This document shows positions 1 through 9,745 of a stretch of DNA of 64,000 nt, piece by piece (positions within the stretch are counted from its first letter, which is position 1; every line of letters starts with the position of its first letter). The position numbers and the translations under genes were made by a program. The notes beneath the pieces were generated by a model, which was not told the DNA's origin, searched no databases, and saw nothing but the letters and a program-made list of their open reading frames with translations. The stretch is from Umbelopsis ramanniana AG (taxonomy: Eukaryota; Mucoromycota; Umbelopsidomycetes; Umbelopsidales; Umbelopsidaceae): contig NW_026252090.1 in assembly GCF_025399195.1 (NCBI RefSeq), positions 310,001 to 374,000 on the forward strand. Direction: 5' to 3'.

Positions 1-604
1 GGTAACTTCGCACCTTGTAACTCCATAGCAATGCTCCATACGTTACTACCCTTATTGTCACTTGTTTCCTTTTTAGACGATAAATTTTTAGAGAAGTCTT
101 TTAATTCCATTACTTTGACTTTTACAACTCAACATTGCTGCGCGAGTTGTCAGATACCTTTAGGAATGGCATTGATGACATACAGACGTATTGGATCAAA
201 TTTTGGCGACATGTACTATTCATTAAGCCAAGTTAACTGCCACCTTATGATTAATGATTTTTCGACACAAGCACAATATCGCAACAAGTAGCTACTCACT
301 ATCATTTGATCTTTCGATAATCTTGATGAAAGATTATATTTAATACGATTACCTTCACTTACTACTTTTGACGCACCATAACTGCTAATTTCGGTCGATT
401 GATCCCTGATAATGATAGCTCATCGATCACGCACCGCAACTTTAAAGCAGTATGATCTCCGCCAAAAAAGGACGAGAGCTGAGTCATAGACAAACCTTGA
501 TGCTAGCCAGATGATTAAATATAAATTATGTAATGCTCACATATGGTTTTTGGAGTATCAAACAAGTTCAAAAAAGAAGAAACATCTAAACCCTCTACAA
601 ATTT
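1..604. other. Left-edge intergenic region, no gene supported
   Basis: AT-rich DNA upstream of the MFS transporter. An open frame at 31-291 has no recognisable domain, no splice context and a composition like non-coding DNA, so it is not called. The last part (about 480-604) is presumably the promoter and leader of the transporter; no clear TATA box was found there. Confidence 0.5.
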
Positions 605-2657
605 ATGGCTAATGCTCAAACTACTGACCTCGAAAACCCAAGTAGTAGCGATGCCGGCCCCATATCCCGAATTGATACAAACGATGCTGAGGTGTATAGC
701 GCTTTCAGTGTAGGTCAAAGATATAGCATCTTAGCAATTGTTGCAACTGCTGGATTTCTTTCCACACTTTCGGCCAACATTTATTTTCCTGCCTTGGGAG
801 TGGTGCAAAATGTATGTCTATTTGATCTGCATCAAGACTACATATCAGTATCACTGATTCAACCTATTACAGGATCTCCACACCACCCCAGAACTGATCA
901 ACCTTACCATTTCACTTTATATGGTAATCTCAGCTTCATTACTTTAACTGACATGCGACAAATTGGTTTTTAAAGCGCAATCTTAATTTTTTCTCAGGTG
1001 TTTCAAGGCTTGTCTCCATCCTTTTGGGCACCTCTGGCTGACCTGTGGGGTAGACGCCCGGTATATCTTGCAACAACCACAGTGTATCTAGCGTCCAATA
1101 TTGCGCTAGCCGTGGCTCCAAATTACGCATCCGTACTTGTTCTCCGTATGTTGCAAGCTTTTGGTTCAGGTCCAGTCATTGCGCTAGGTACGATCGCATT
1201 CATACATGCTATTCATGTTACGAATCACTTAATTTGTATCGTTTTCTGTAGGTGCTGGATGCATCGGAGACATTGCAAACCCCACAGAGTATGTTTTTAG
1301 CGACTGTTGCTTCAAAGCTTTCTACTGCATCCTTTCTCTAAAACCTATTACAGACGTGGCACGTTTTTTGGGATTTATACGTCTGGTCCTCAATTAGCCT
1401 TTGTGTTTGGCCCTGTATTGGGAGGGATCGTAGTAAGTGTTTCTTTCAATGGGGCTTTGCATGCTGTGTTTCAGCCTAACTGCCATAAAGTAAAGCTGAC
1501 ATGTTCATTTTAAGACTAACTCACTCGGGTGGCGATGGATCTTTTGGATTTTGACTGTACTGGCAGGAGTTCTATTGCTCTCCATTGTATTTCTGCTACG
1601 TGAAACTCTAAGATCGCTGGTAGGCAATGGCACCGGATACGCAAATCCAACCCCAACGCAATGGCTATATAAGCGCTTCAAAGGCACCGATAAAGCCAGT
1701 ACTGCTGATACAAAACGATTCAGGCAATTCCCCAATATACTGACGCCATTGACTTATGCTTTCCAACAGGACATTGGACTATGCTTGATCTACAATGGCA
1801 TGTCTTATTCAGTGTTTTACGCTATGCTTGCTGCATATTCCAGATTACTGGAAACGAGCTACAACCTCAATGAACTTCATGCCGGTCTTTGCTACATTCC
1901 CACTGGAATAGGTTGCATTTTTGGAAGCTTGCTGGAAGGAAAGATACTGGATAGAGATTTCCGCATTATAGCTGAACAGCACGGATATGATCCAAAGGTG
2001 CTGAAAAGAGGAAATCTTGATCTTGACTTTCCAATATACAAGGCTCGTTTACGCACAATCTTATTCCCACATTTCATCTTTGATGGTAAGCTTGATTAAA
2101 TGATTGCAGTTTTAAATTTGAATACTGAATTTTATTCAACCTCCAGTTACGTTGATTTTATTTGGATTCATGGTTTATATAAAGGCGCCGCTAGCCGTCG
2201 TTCTGGTGTTCCAATTCATCTGTAAGTGTGTTCCTATACGATGTGGTATGACCCTTCTAAACCTAACTTGTATCATTTTTCATTGTTACAGTTGGTTACT
2301 CAGCAACATCAATTTTCAATGTGTTTCATACCTTGTTGGTGGACCTGTATCCAAAGCACACAGCATCCATCGCCGCTTCGAATAATATCGTCAGATGTTT
2401 ACTTGGGTAGGCTAATGCGCTTCGTTCGCCAAAAAGAAAGTACCCTATTCGTAACTAACGCTTACGATATTTTCTACAGAGCTGCAGTGACAGCTGCTAT
2501 AGAGCCTGGTATCGCTGGAATCGGGGTGCAGTACATGTTTTTAGCCATTGGTTTAGTCTTAATGTTTTCGAGCCTGCTACTGTGGGTCATTCAGAGATAT
2601 GGTCCTACTTGGAGAAGACGTCGTGCTGAACTAGAGCAAGTGCAATACACAGAATAA
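605..2657 (+). CDS. MFS multidrug:H+ antiporter-like transporter (DHA1 family)
   Basis: Nine exons join in frame: 605-811, 873-923, 998-1187, 1252-1288, 1354-1432, 1515-2085, 2147-2221, 2292-2406, 2480-2657, giving about 500 aa. After a hydrophilic N-terminus there is a first membrane segment (IVATAGFLSTLSANIYFPAL). The loop 2-3 MFS signature follows (PLADLWGRRPVYL), then a fifth-helix motif of drug antiporters (GPVLGGIV). Two sets of about six membrane segments are separated by a long basic cytoplasmic loop, as in the fungal 12-TM DHA1 drug:proton antiporters (Qdr/Flr/Dtr type). The protein should sit in the plasma or vacuolar membrane and export small organic compounds. The substrate cannot be read from sequence. 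All introns are GT-AG and 60-82 nt long. The ATG at 605 is chosen because it opens the first exon in frame. No truncation is seen. Confidence 0.9.
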
Positions 2658-2888
2658 TGAAGGTTACAATGCTATCTTTATTTTCAAGAAAGAGTAAATG
2701 CGATACAAAATACGCTTTGGTCAGTCTGCACAGATATGACGGCATCGAACGAAATGTATTGAATCACACGTATGACTGGAGACGGGTCGAGCAGGAGCCG
2801 TGAGTAAAGTGGCAAAAGGAAGGACTTTGAGCGATCTGACCATAGAGAACATATTCAGAGCTATGTCGCATTAAGTAGGTAGGTGAAG

Positions 2889-2935
2889 CTGAAGGTACCG
2901 CAGGGCCAGTCGCCCGTCGTACCTTCCAATAATTG
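2889..2935 (+). repeat. Candidate left terminal repeat of the mobile island (weak)
   Basis: Here AAGG, CAGGGCC (2901-2907) and AATAATTG (2928-2935) occur in order. On the opposite strand at the far side of the transposase relic the same words occur with nearly the same spacing (20 versus 19 nt between CAGGGCC and AATAATTG): CAGGGCC at 9533-9527 and AATAATTG at 9507-9500. This could be an eroded terminal inverted repeat. No flanking TA duplication is obvious and the intervening positions do not match, so chance similarity is possible. Confidence 0.2.
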
Positions 2936-3112
2936 TCGGAAATGAACGCTCATAGATATATTTTAAAAAACATCTCTTACAAATGAATAAAAACGTGCCG
3001 CATTTAAAAGTAATACCTTGTTGTCGGGCCTGTATGATAGAGAAAAAAGGTTGGGAATGGGCATGAGAAGCAAAAACAAGCGAAATCTCTGTGTAGAGAT
3101 AACTGAGCGAAT

Positions 3113-3121
3113 AAAAAAAAA
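3113..3121 (-). terminator. Pol III terminator of the tRNA-Ala gene
   Basis: A run of nine A on the plus strand (nine T on the tRNA strand) lies 8 nt beyond the 3' end of the tRNA-Ala gene, as expected for RNA polymerase III termination. Confidence 0.8.
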
Positions 3122-3129
3122 TTCATCAA

Positions 3130-3202
3130 TGGAGTAGGCGCGATTCGAACGCGCGGCTTCCCGCATGCAAAGCGGACACGCTAACCACTGCGTCACAACC
3201 CC
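3130..3202 (-). tRNA. tRNA-Ala (anticodon UGC)
   Basis: The minus strand folds into a complete 73-nt cloverleaf. The acceptor stem starts GGGG and ends with CTCC plus discriminator A. The D stem is ACGC/GCGT, the anticodon stem TCCGC/GCGGG with loop TTTGCAT (anticodon TGC), and the T stem GCGCG/CGCGC with loop TTCGAAT. The G3:U70 wobble pair, the main identity element for alanyl-tRNA synthetase, is present. One U-U mismatch lies at pair 6:67 of the acceptor stem. There is no intron. A T9 terminator follows. Confidence 0.95.
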
Positions 3203-4215
3203 GATTTTTAATTTCCGAAAAATATTGTACATTATATTTTGTAGCACTAAAATTGTTACATTTTGAATATTTGCTACTAAAATGATACTTTCACCAACCG
3301 TGTGTTCGTAATCTGCATAGTATTATTAAAAAGAGCATGTATTTTTTTAAATGGTAAAAAAAATTTTTTTCATATGTCGTACGCCTCGTTTTTATTTCAA
3401 CGAGCTTTCTGGTAACAGCTCGTATCGACCTAGTAGTCAATGGCGTGAACAAATTGAGATTTAGTCTCGACCTCAAAAGTCTCTAGTAAGGCCAATTACT
3501 TCACTATATTTTCATTATGTGGTACCATCCAAGGAATCAAAGAATGTTAGCGATATGTCCAAGCAGAGTTATAGAAAATGGCATTCGATGACTTAGTATA
3601 TATCGAATACTTCGGTCAAGTTCTACCATGAGACACTCTTTTTCCTCACCTATGAACTTTTTTCTGCAGTCTGAATGACATGAAATATCAGCGTTTTTCA
3701 GATCATGAGCAAGACAGCGTTCACAATGATATCTATCATATGAGCTTATGGATCAGGAGCCACTGGGTATGCTATCTCATTATATTTCCACGAAGCATGC
3801 TAAATAGAGACTTTTGCCCTTTGAATATATTCCGAGGGAAAACATAAATTTATTGCTGCGTTATTGTTATTACGCTAAACTGTCGAGGCACATATGTTAC
3901 ATTTTCAGTGATATTTGCACTTCGAAGGCACATAACGTTCGTTCCGCCCACCTCGTAAAGTTGTCCTTTTCCTTGAAAAGTTTTGCAGCTTGGCAGATAT
4001 TGATAAATAAAGCCTCCTCGCTTGCAAAAAGATGCTTCACTGCTTCGTCAAGGTACATATATAATGCGCGACCCTCATTCGTAAGGAAGCCCGAAAGACC
4101 TTAGTACCTTTCCTTGCCCATATGTGCGTGCAGGAGCACACACCTGTATGACAGATTGCGAAAAAACCGTTATGCAGGAAAAGTACTTTACACACCATTA
4201 CATTCGTAACCATTG
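3203..4215. other. Gene-poor AT-rich region left of the Fanzor gene
   Basis: No coding exon, RNA gene or repeat family could be supported. Short open frames here have no domain and no plausible splice partners. It may be part of the mobile island or its flank. Confidence 0.4.
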
Positions 4216-4545
4216 TCAACAGAATAAATTCATTAACAGGCATTTGATGGCTGAAGTGAGCTGATTCACTTGATCTCGAGTGTTCTTGAAGACAGGAAAC
4301 CACACTTGTCTTTTAAATTCGAGAAAGAAACATAGGTGATCATACCACTCGTCAACTTTGAGGTTGAGTTTTTCTCTCAATGCGTATGTCTGAAGTAATT
4401 GAGCCTCGAATGCTGCGAAGGAGAGTATGGTGCAGTCGTGACATGAGGACATTGACAAGCCGACAGTATCAAGCCGACAGTACTGTTTATTGATCACAAA
4501 TTTACGGAAGATGGAATGATAATTTGCGTTAGATAGAATGATCAT
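4216..4545 (-). CDS. Hypothetical ORF immediately 3' of the Fanzor gene
   Basis: An uninterrupted 109-codon frame on the same strand as the Fanzor gene, starting about 108 nt after its stop codon. The middle part has protein-like composition with aromatic and charged residues (DEWYDHLCFFLEF) and alternating helix-like stretches. I recognise no family. The first codons run into the decayed minisatellite at 4515-4608, so the true start is uncertain. It could be a fragment of another element protein, a second exon of something lost, or chance. Confidence 0.25.
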   Translation of the reverse strand: MIILSNANYHSIFRKFVINKQYCRLDTVGLSMSSCHDCTILSFAAFEAQLLQTYALREKLNLKVDEWYDHLCFFLEFKRQVWFPVFKNTRDQVNQLTSAIKCLLMNLFC

Positions 4546-4608
4546 TTTGCGTTAGATATTGCGTTAGATACTTTGCGTTAGATACTTTAGATACTTTAGA
4601 TACTTTTT
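4515..4608. repeat. Decayed minisatellite of TTGCGTTAGATA / CTTTAGATA units
   Basis: About four copies of TTGCGTTAGATA and three of CTTTAGATA, separated by short spacers, are arranged head to tail on the plus strand. They lie between the hypothetical ORF and the Fanzor stop codon. Such arrays often mark transposon ends or slippage next to them. Confidence 0.7.
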
Positions 4609-4627
4609 ACTTGCCTCTTTCGAGTAT

Positions 4628-4642
4628 CGTTCGTTACGAACG
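4628..4642. other. Short perfect hairpin 10 nt after the Fanzor stop codon
   Basis: CGTTCG (4628-4633) and CGAACG (4637-4642) are a perfect inverted repeat around a 3-nt loop. It lies just 3' of the Fanzor coding region, where guide-RNA (omegaRNA-like) scaffolds of TnpB/Fanzor systems are usually encoded. Whether it is transcribed with the nuclease is unknown. Confidence 0.45.
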
Positions 4643-4652
4643 CATGGGGCTT

Positions 4653-7457
4653 TCAAAGCACCCTGTGCCTATCTGGCAAGTTCCACGCTGGACGAGCACC
4701 AGTTGTTGCGTAGTGATGAACGATGCGGCGCATGTTAAATGCAGCCATCACATCTTTATGCCATAACGGTAGATGATCGAAAATTCGACGTTGGCAGATA
4801 TTGGCAAGATACTGGGTCCACAGAAGCTCATCGTTGCGAAGGGAACTGTTTGCGTATTGCTCAGCGCAGTGGGGGCACACCCGGTGGCGAATAACGCGGA
4901 GATTCAACTCTTCTCGCAAATCTGGACATTCTCGGAAAGGGTGTAGATATTCAAAGTTACCATCCTCTCTATGGCAGCAGTCCATACAAAGTATAATTAG
5001 AACGAAATTCGAATCATAATTGGATTAAAACTCTAATCTTTTACCTTTGGCAACACCATTTTGAGCGTTTTGTCCAATGCTTCCCATCCAACCTATTTGT
5101 ATACTTCTTGCGCTTGAAGTGATCACAAACGATAGCATGCCTTGAGACATGGTGTTCAACGGTGCGATTGTCGCAGGGGCAGGTTATACTAGTTCTAAAT
5201 TCTGGCACCTTGATAACATGACAAAATCGAGCCACGTACTTAGACAAGCCTTTGTTTGGCATGGGAGGGGATCCTTTCCTGTTGCCGAAGTTGCCGCTGC
5301 CCCATGCAACGACCTTTGGTACATCTTGTTCTTGATAGATTGGTCTTTCAATTGCTGGACCAGTTGCTGCCACAGGTTTTATTGATGGAAGTCTTGAGTT
5401 TGAGCTAAGAATTGCGTTTTTCATGCCAGCCATAGCGCTCTCAATCCTTATCTCTCTACTACGCCGCCATCTGCGATAGAATGGCAGTTGTGACCATGAA
5501 TGAAGTATTTCGAAATTAGCATAGTACTGGTGAACATAGATGACCCATTCATCATAATTGTCGCGACGTAAAGTTGACAACTGAACCAGCGGTTCAAGAA
5601 CTTGAGAGCGCTCTCGGACGCCTTGTTCTTTCCTTTCGAAAGCAGATGTCAGTCTGGCGTTCTTCCAATAGCCTAAAGTATGAAGTGTACGCATTATTAA
5701 AATGCTCATCACGAATAATATAACTTATATTCCTACAACTCCCAAATACCTGAAGTCAACTGGACATTGTCTGTTGGATTGTCAGATCGTACCGCTGTTA
5801 CAAGGGATTTCATTCCTGGATCCACACCGATAAGGTTGGCGGTAGCCAGGATAACAGAAAGGCTTTCTGGGGTTACCATTTCCAGCGGAAAATTTCCTTT
5901 GGTGGTGCTGGAAATGTCCTTTTTTTCATTCTTACGCCGCTTCTTCCTTTGCTTCCTTTTGCGTTTTCGAGGAACGGCACTTGATGTTCCTTCTCCAGCA
6001 CTGCTCTCATCATCATCGTCAGGTTCAGCTGGTGGGCTACGGCCCCCGCCAATGGTCACACAACAGCCATAGCCATCAGTGGCAATGCTAACATGTTCTG
6101 TCATGTTGCTACAGAAAGAATATTTCGTAAGACTTTGCACCAATATATATTATAATAAAATATTATACTGCATACCTGATGCCAATCTTGTCAAAGTGGA
6201 ATACTTCTTCCCATATGCCTTGTTGTTCTGAGGGTATGTTGCCTTTGGTATCTACTCCGAACACTGTAGCTACTTGCGGTCGACAAAGGTGCTTGAGAAT
6301 GACTTCATCCAGCTTGAAGTATTTGGTTACCATCTTGTATTCGGGAAATAATTGGAAACGCCGGCAATTCAATAGTGCTCGCTCAATTCGTAAAAATTTC
6401 ATGTAATTTATGATGGCAGCAATAGACTTTTTTTCCTTCAGCAGTCGCCTATTCAGTCGATGTTTTCTCCTGTCTCGTGTAGAAGTGACAAGAAGGAGGA
6501 ACCCCAACGATCGTCTATGTGACGTGATGATACCCGACAATGCATCGTTTTCTATATGCTGCCTGGCTAACCTCTCTCCAGCTGTTGCCACCCGCTGCTC
6601 CGCTTCAGTGATGACATCGTCTTCATCAGAGTCACTTTCATCAGATTCATTGTCATCCAAGCGTGTATTTTCTTCTTCTTCTTCTTCTTGCCCCCGAGTT
6701 TCAATATCTGTGCCATCAGCCTCAGACGTAGTGGGGACTGCCTGAACAGGTATTGAGATGGCTTCGTCCCACAACTGATCGGTAATGACTCCTGAGTGAG
6801 CGTTGGCGTATGATTGATATCGGTCCAGATCTGTAACAAACACTAACTGATTGATACGTTGAGATATGAAAAATGAAATCTTTTTGATCACATTCCGCTT
6901 TTCAGAGTCTGATAGCTCCTCGGTAATGTGCTGGTCCACTTGAGCTTTAATGGTTGCATACTGATACTTGTGAAAATGAGTATATATTTGAGCCTTCTGG
7001 TTGGCGATCATTTGCCTGGCATTGAATCCTCTCATTTGAGATGGGCAGATTGTAGAAGTAGGTTTTCCAATGCCATCCGGGTTTTCTGAACTAGCGAACG
7101 ATGGAGCAAATACTGTTTCGAATACTCTCTTCAATGCCAATTTCTCTCGAGTCAAAGCACTTTGATATGGTCGAAATCCAGTCAAGAATAGACCTTGCGC
7201 ATATTCGTAGAAACTTTGCAAGTTGTCCTCAGGCAAGTGAGCATCATCTTGGTTCAGATATGTGTTGATAAGAAGAGAAGCTTGACGACGCAAGAACGAT
7301 GCTACAACAGCAGTTTCTTGGAAGACCTTTTGAAGATGTTGATACTCGGGTTTCAAGATACTTAGAACACCAGTGCGAATGGTTTTTCGCTTTGGCCTTT
7401 ACGTATGGTTAGCTTAGTAATCTTATGGCCGGAACTATTGTAGTTCTTTACTCACAT
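4653..7457 (-). CDS. Fanzor (eukaryotic TnpB-like RNA-guided DNA endonuclease)
   Basis: Five exons join in frame: 7457-7456, 7396-6176, 6108-5750, 5672-5045, 4968-4653; about 841 aa. Introns are 59, 67, 77 and 76 nt, all GT-AG. The first intron splits the ATG itself (AT|G), so the protein begins MPKRK, a likely nuclear signal. Residues 1-420 form the N-terminal recognition/wedge part, with an acidic low-complexity stretch (poly-Glu, then DESDSDEDD) and ending in TDGYGCCV. A linker follows with a DDDDE run and a strongly basic cluster near 454-471. The RuvC core shows IGVDPG (Asp about 504), KVPEFRTS (Glu about 685, the rearranged position known in Fanzors) and HKDVMAAFNM (Asp about 809). Cys motifs (CPC, VCPHC) make an expanded zinc-ribbon region. 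Family members cut DNA guided by an RNA encoded near the gene's 3' end and travel with transposons. No stop or frameshift interrupts the model, so it looks intact. Confidence 0.9.
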
Positions 7458-8009
7458 GCTATGGTGCTTGTTCGTTTTCTCTTTTGAAGGTTTTGGTAGG
7501 TGTCAAAGATGAAGCAAGGAGAGAAAAGCAAAGAGGCGCAAGAGAAAGTTTTTTTTTCAAATCTTATACTACGTTTTTCAATTGACAACAAGACAACAAA
7601 AATGGAGGTAAAAGTGCCACATCAACATATCAGTCGACAGCAAACGTGAAGCCTAAACTACTTGTAATCGCGTCCTGTGGTAATATGAGATAACCACAGT
7701 CTTAATCCACAACTGAAACATAAAAGATTAAGAGGCCACATGTATGCTATATGTATTAATGAAAACACGCATGAATGAACAGTAGAGTTCAACTATGTCT
7801 ATAAATGAAAAGTGTAAAACCGCTGAAATAAATCATCAATTAAATGCATTCTATTTAGTAGGTCGACTAATTGAACAATACAGCTTCAATCGTCTTTGGC
7901 TGGACCCCTTTACTGTCGTAGAGTGCCTCTTATATTTTGTTGTCAACAATGGAAACTGGAAATATAATGATGATAGGATGACGAGGTCTCGTCTCTTCCA
8001 ATTCACACC
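7458..8009. other. Spacer between Fanzor gene and transposase relic
   Basis: AT-rich DNA holding the 5' leader and presumed promoter of the Fanzor gene. No coding exon is supported, and no inverted-repeat partner of the transposase's far end was found, so no transposon end could be placed here. Confidence 0.45.
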
Positions 8010-9371
8010 TCAGAAGGTATGGTCCGGCATGGATAATTCATACTTGGCTGTCTGTTTGAGTTGCATTTCGGACAGCTTCGCATATGCGGTCAGTCAGTCA
8101 GTCGATCTTCAGCAGTCAAGGCATTTCGTCTGACACCAGCCTTTACTTTTCACAAAATTCTTCTGTGGGGTTCAAGAAGGGCGAATACGGTGGAAGATAT
8201 AAGCACTTGTAGCCTCGACCTTCCACTAACTCGCGTACCTTGCCTGGAGTATGTATAGGCGCATTGTCCATCACTAGATACTGTCCCTTCATACCGTTTC
8301 TATCAAGTACATCCATCACGTTAGATATATATGCAAGAAAATTCTCGGTTCTAGTTCCAATCCGCCGACCACTAATCACTCTCGCAGTTGAATAATTTAC
8401 TTTTCTCTTCTTCGAAGCTGACACGGCTTGTGGTTTCTTTAGAGATATATCTATCACACCAGCTTGCGATATCGCTCCCAAGATCGTTATTGTCACACCT
8501 TTGGCTGTTGGCGCTATCCCCTTGGCAGGTGTTCCTCTTCGAGAACGACCATAATTTCGTTGAGTATAGAGATTGAATCCAGACTCCTCGATGAACACGC
8601 AGTTCTTGGCAAAATTCAGCTCTGAAATGGCCTCCCACTCCTCAATTCTTTCCTTTCGTAACTTGAGCACACGCTCGCTATTTCTTGCAGCAGGTATTTT
8701 TTCCAGTTTTTTGAGAGTCAACTTACATTTTTCAACCAAGTGTCTATGCAACGCGGATATTGATATAGATACTTCTGGAAACGCCGCACAGAGTGCTCTT
8801 CTAATATCCAACAATATAGCTGTCGGGTGCTCATCGGCATAACATATAAGAAATTGCGAATGGTCGTCTGTCAACTTAGGCTAACGACCAGCTCCTGGCT
8901 TTGTACCGCTTATCGGTAAACGTCGTTCGTCATCGTCATTGTATGTTCTGATGTAGTGTTGCGCTGTCCTAACGTTAATTCCAGTCAAGAGCGCAGCTTC
9001 CTTGGCAGTCTTACCCTGTTCAATCACGTAACTAAATAATTGTTCAATCTGATGTCCAGTGTATCGTCTATATGGCCCTCTTATCTTTCGTGATTGGTGC
9101 CTTTCTGTTGAGCTTTCGACGATTGCTATGGGTGAAGCCGTTTCTGTGGATAGCGTGTGGTCTGGTCCCACCATATCAATATCCATCAAAGTTCCAACGG
9201 TACCAGAACGTCATCGTCATTTCCGCCTTCCTCCTCGATATCCATCGGTTGACTTGGTTTTTCCATCATAGTCTCCTCATTTTGCATGTAGGACCCTGTA
9301 GGGGTAGAGTTATCCGCTTCACACAAGATCATGTTTTCGCCTTCAATAAATGTGATATTACTGTTTTCCAT
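8010..9371 (-). pseudogene. Broken Tc1/mariner (IS630-type DDE) transposase
   Basis: The frame runs from an acidic N-terminus (from 9371) into an HTH domain (EQGKTAKEAALLTGINVRTAQHY split as a typical helix-turn-helix). The DDE_3-type catalytic domain follows, with second-Asp motif (LVMDNAPIH) and third-acid motif (YSPFLNPTEEF). There are three lesions: a frame change near 9186-9189, an in-frame amber TAG at 8881-8883 in the linker after GR and before PKLTDD, and a frameshift near 8145 just after the last catalytic Glu. Past that point the family's C-terminal tail is readable in another frame to a stop at 8010-8012. The first catalytic acid is Glu instead of Asp (FIEESGF, about 8580-8600). 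The copy should be inactive. It lies about 550 bp upstream of the Fanzor gene in the same orientation. Confidence 0.88.
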
Positions 9372-9499
9372 GTCATATGCTCACTATGCAAGGGCTTATA
9401 GTCCGTATATTCAATTTTCTATGAAAACCTGAATTTGCGTTTAAGGCTACTAGGCGAAATATAGTTATAGTTTGCGTATACAAATCAGAGGATCTGCGC

Positions 9500-9548
9500 C
9501 AATTATTTTGAGAAAGACAGTATTTCGGCCCTGGCTGCCTTTAGAACC
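9500..9548 (-). repeat. Candidate right terminal repeat of the mobile island (weak)
   Basis: Read on the minus strand, CAGGGCC (9533-9527) is followed 19 nt later by AATAATTG (9507-9500), and AAGG precedes it. This mirrors the words at 2889-2935. A CAG start is usual for Tc1/mariner-type ends, but no TA target duplication is directly adjacent. Confidence 0.2.
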
Positions 9549-9745
9549 ACGTCAAACATGTGACTAGCGTATAATCAGTGAGTGGAAATTTTTCAACAAA
9601 AAAAAATATACGTCCTGCAACGGCCATTCAACATTCATAAAAGACAGGGGAACTTGTATGAATCAAGCCTAGACAACCACATCATTACGCTCCGTACAAT
9701 ACTTCTTTTCATAATTGCTATAGAGACCCACTAGTACAATACACA

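Larger units (their letters stand above)
2901..9533 (-). mobile_element. Candidate composite element: transposase relic plus Fanzor (ends uncertain)
   Basis: The Fanzor gene and the Tc1/mariner relic are adjacent, codirectional and flanked by host genes. Fanzor genes are known passengers of several eukaryotic DNA transposon classes including mariner types, so a single composite element is plausible. The boundaries given rest only on the weak inverted match described at 2889-2935 and 9500-9533. The alternative is two independent insertions. The tRNA-Ala gene inside the proposed left end argues for caution. Confidence 0.3.

Noticed and set aside
31-291. 86-codon open frame at the left edge
   Set aside because: No domain, no splice or promoter context, composition like AT-rich non-coding DNA.
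4515-4608. CRISPR-like array
   Set aside because: Units are 9-12 nt and directly adjacent with no unique spacers; this is a decayed minisatellite.
4653-7457. Bacterial contamination or a prokaryotic TnpB
   Set aside because: Four GT-AG introns, a nuclear-import-like N-terminus, the rearranged RuvC glutamate and the flanking fungal genes point to a eukaryotic Fanzor.
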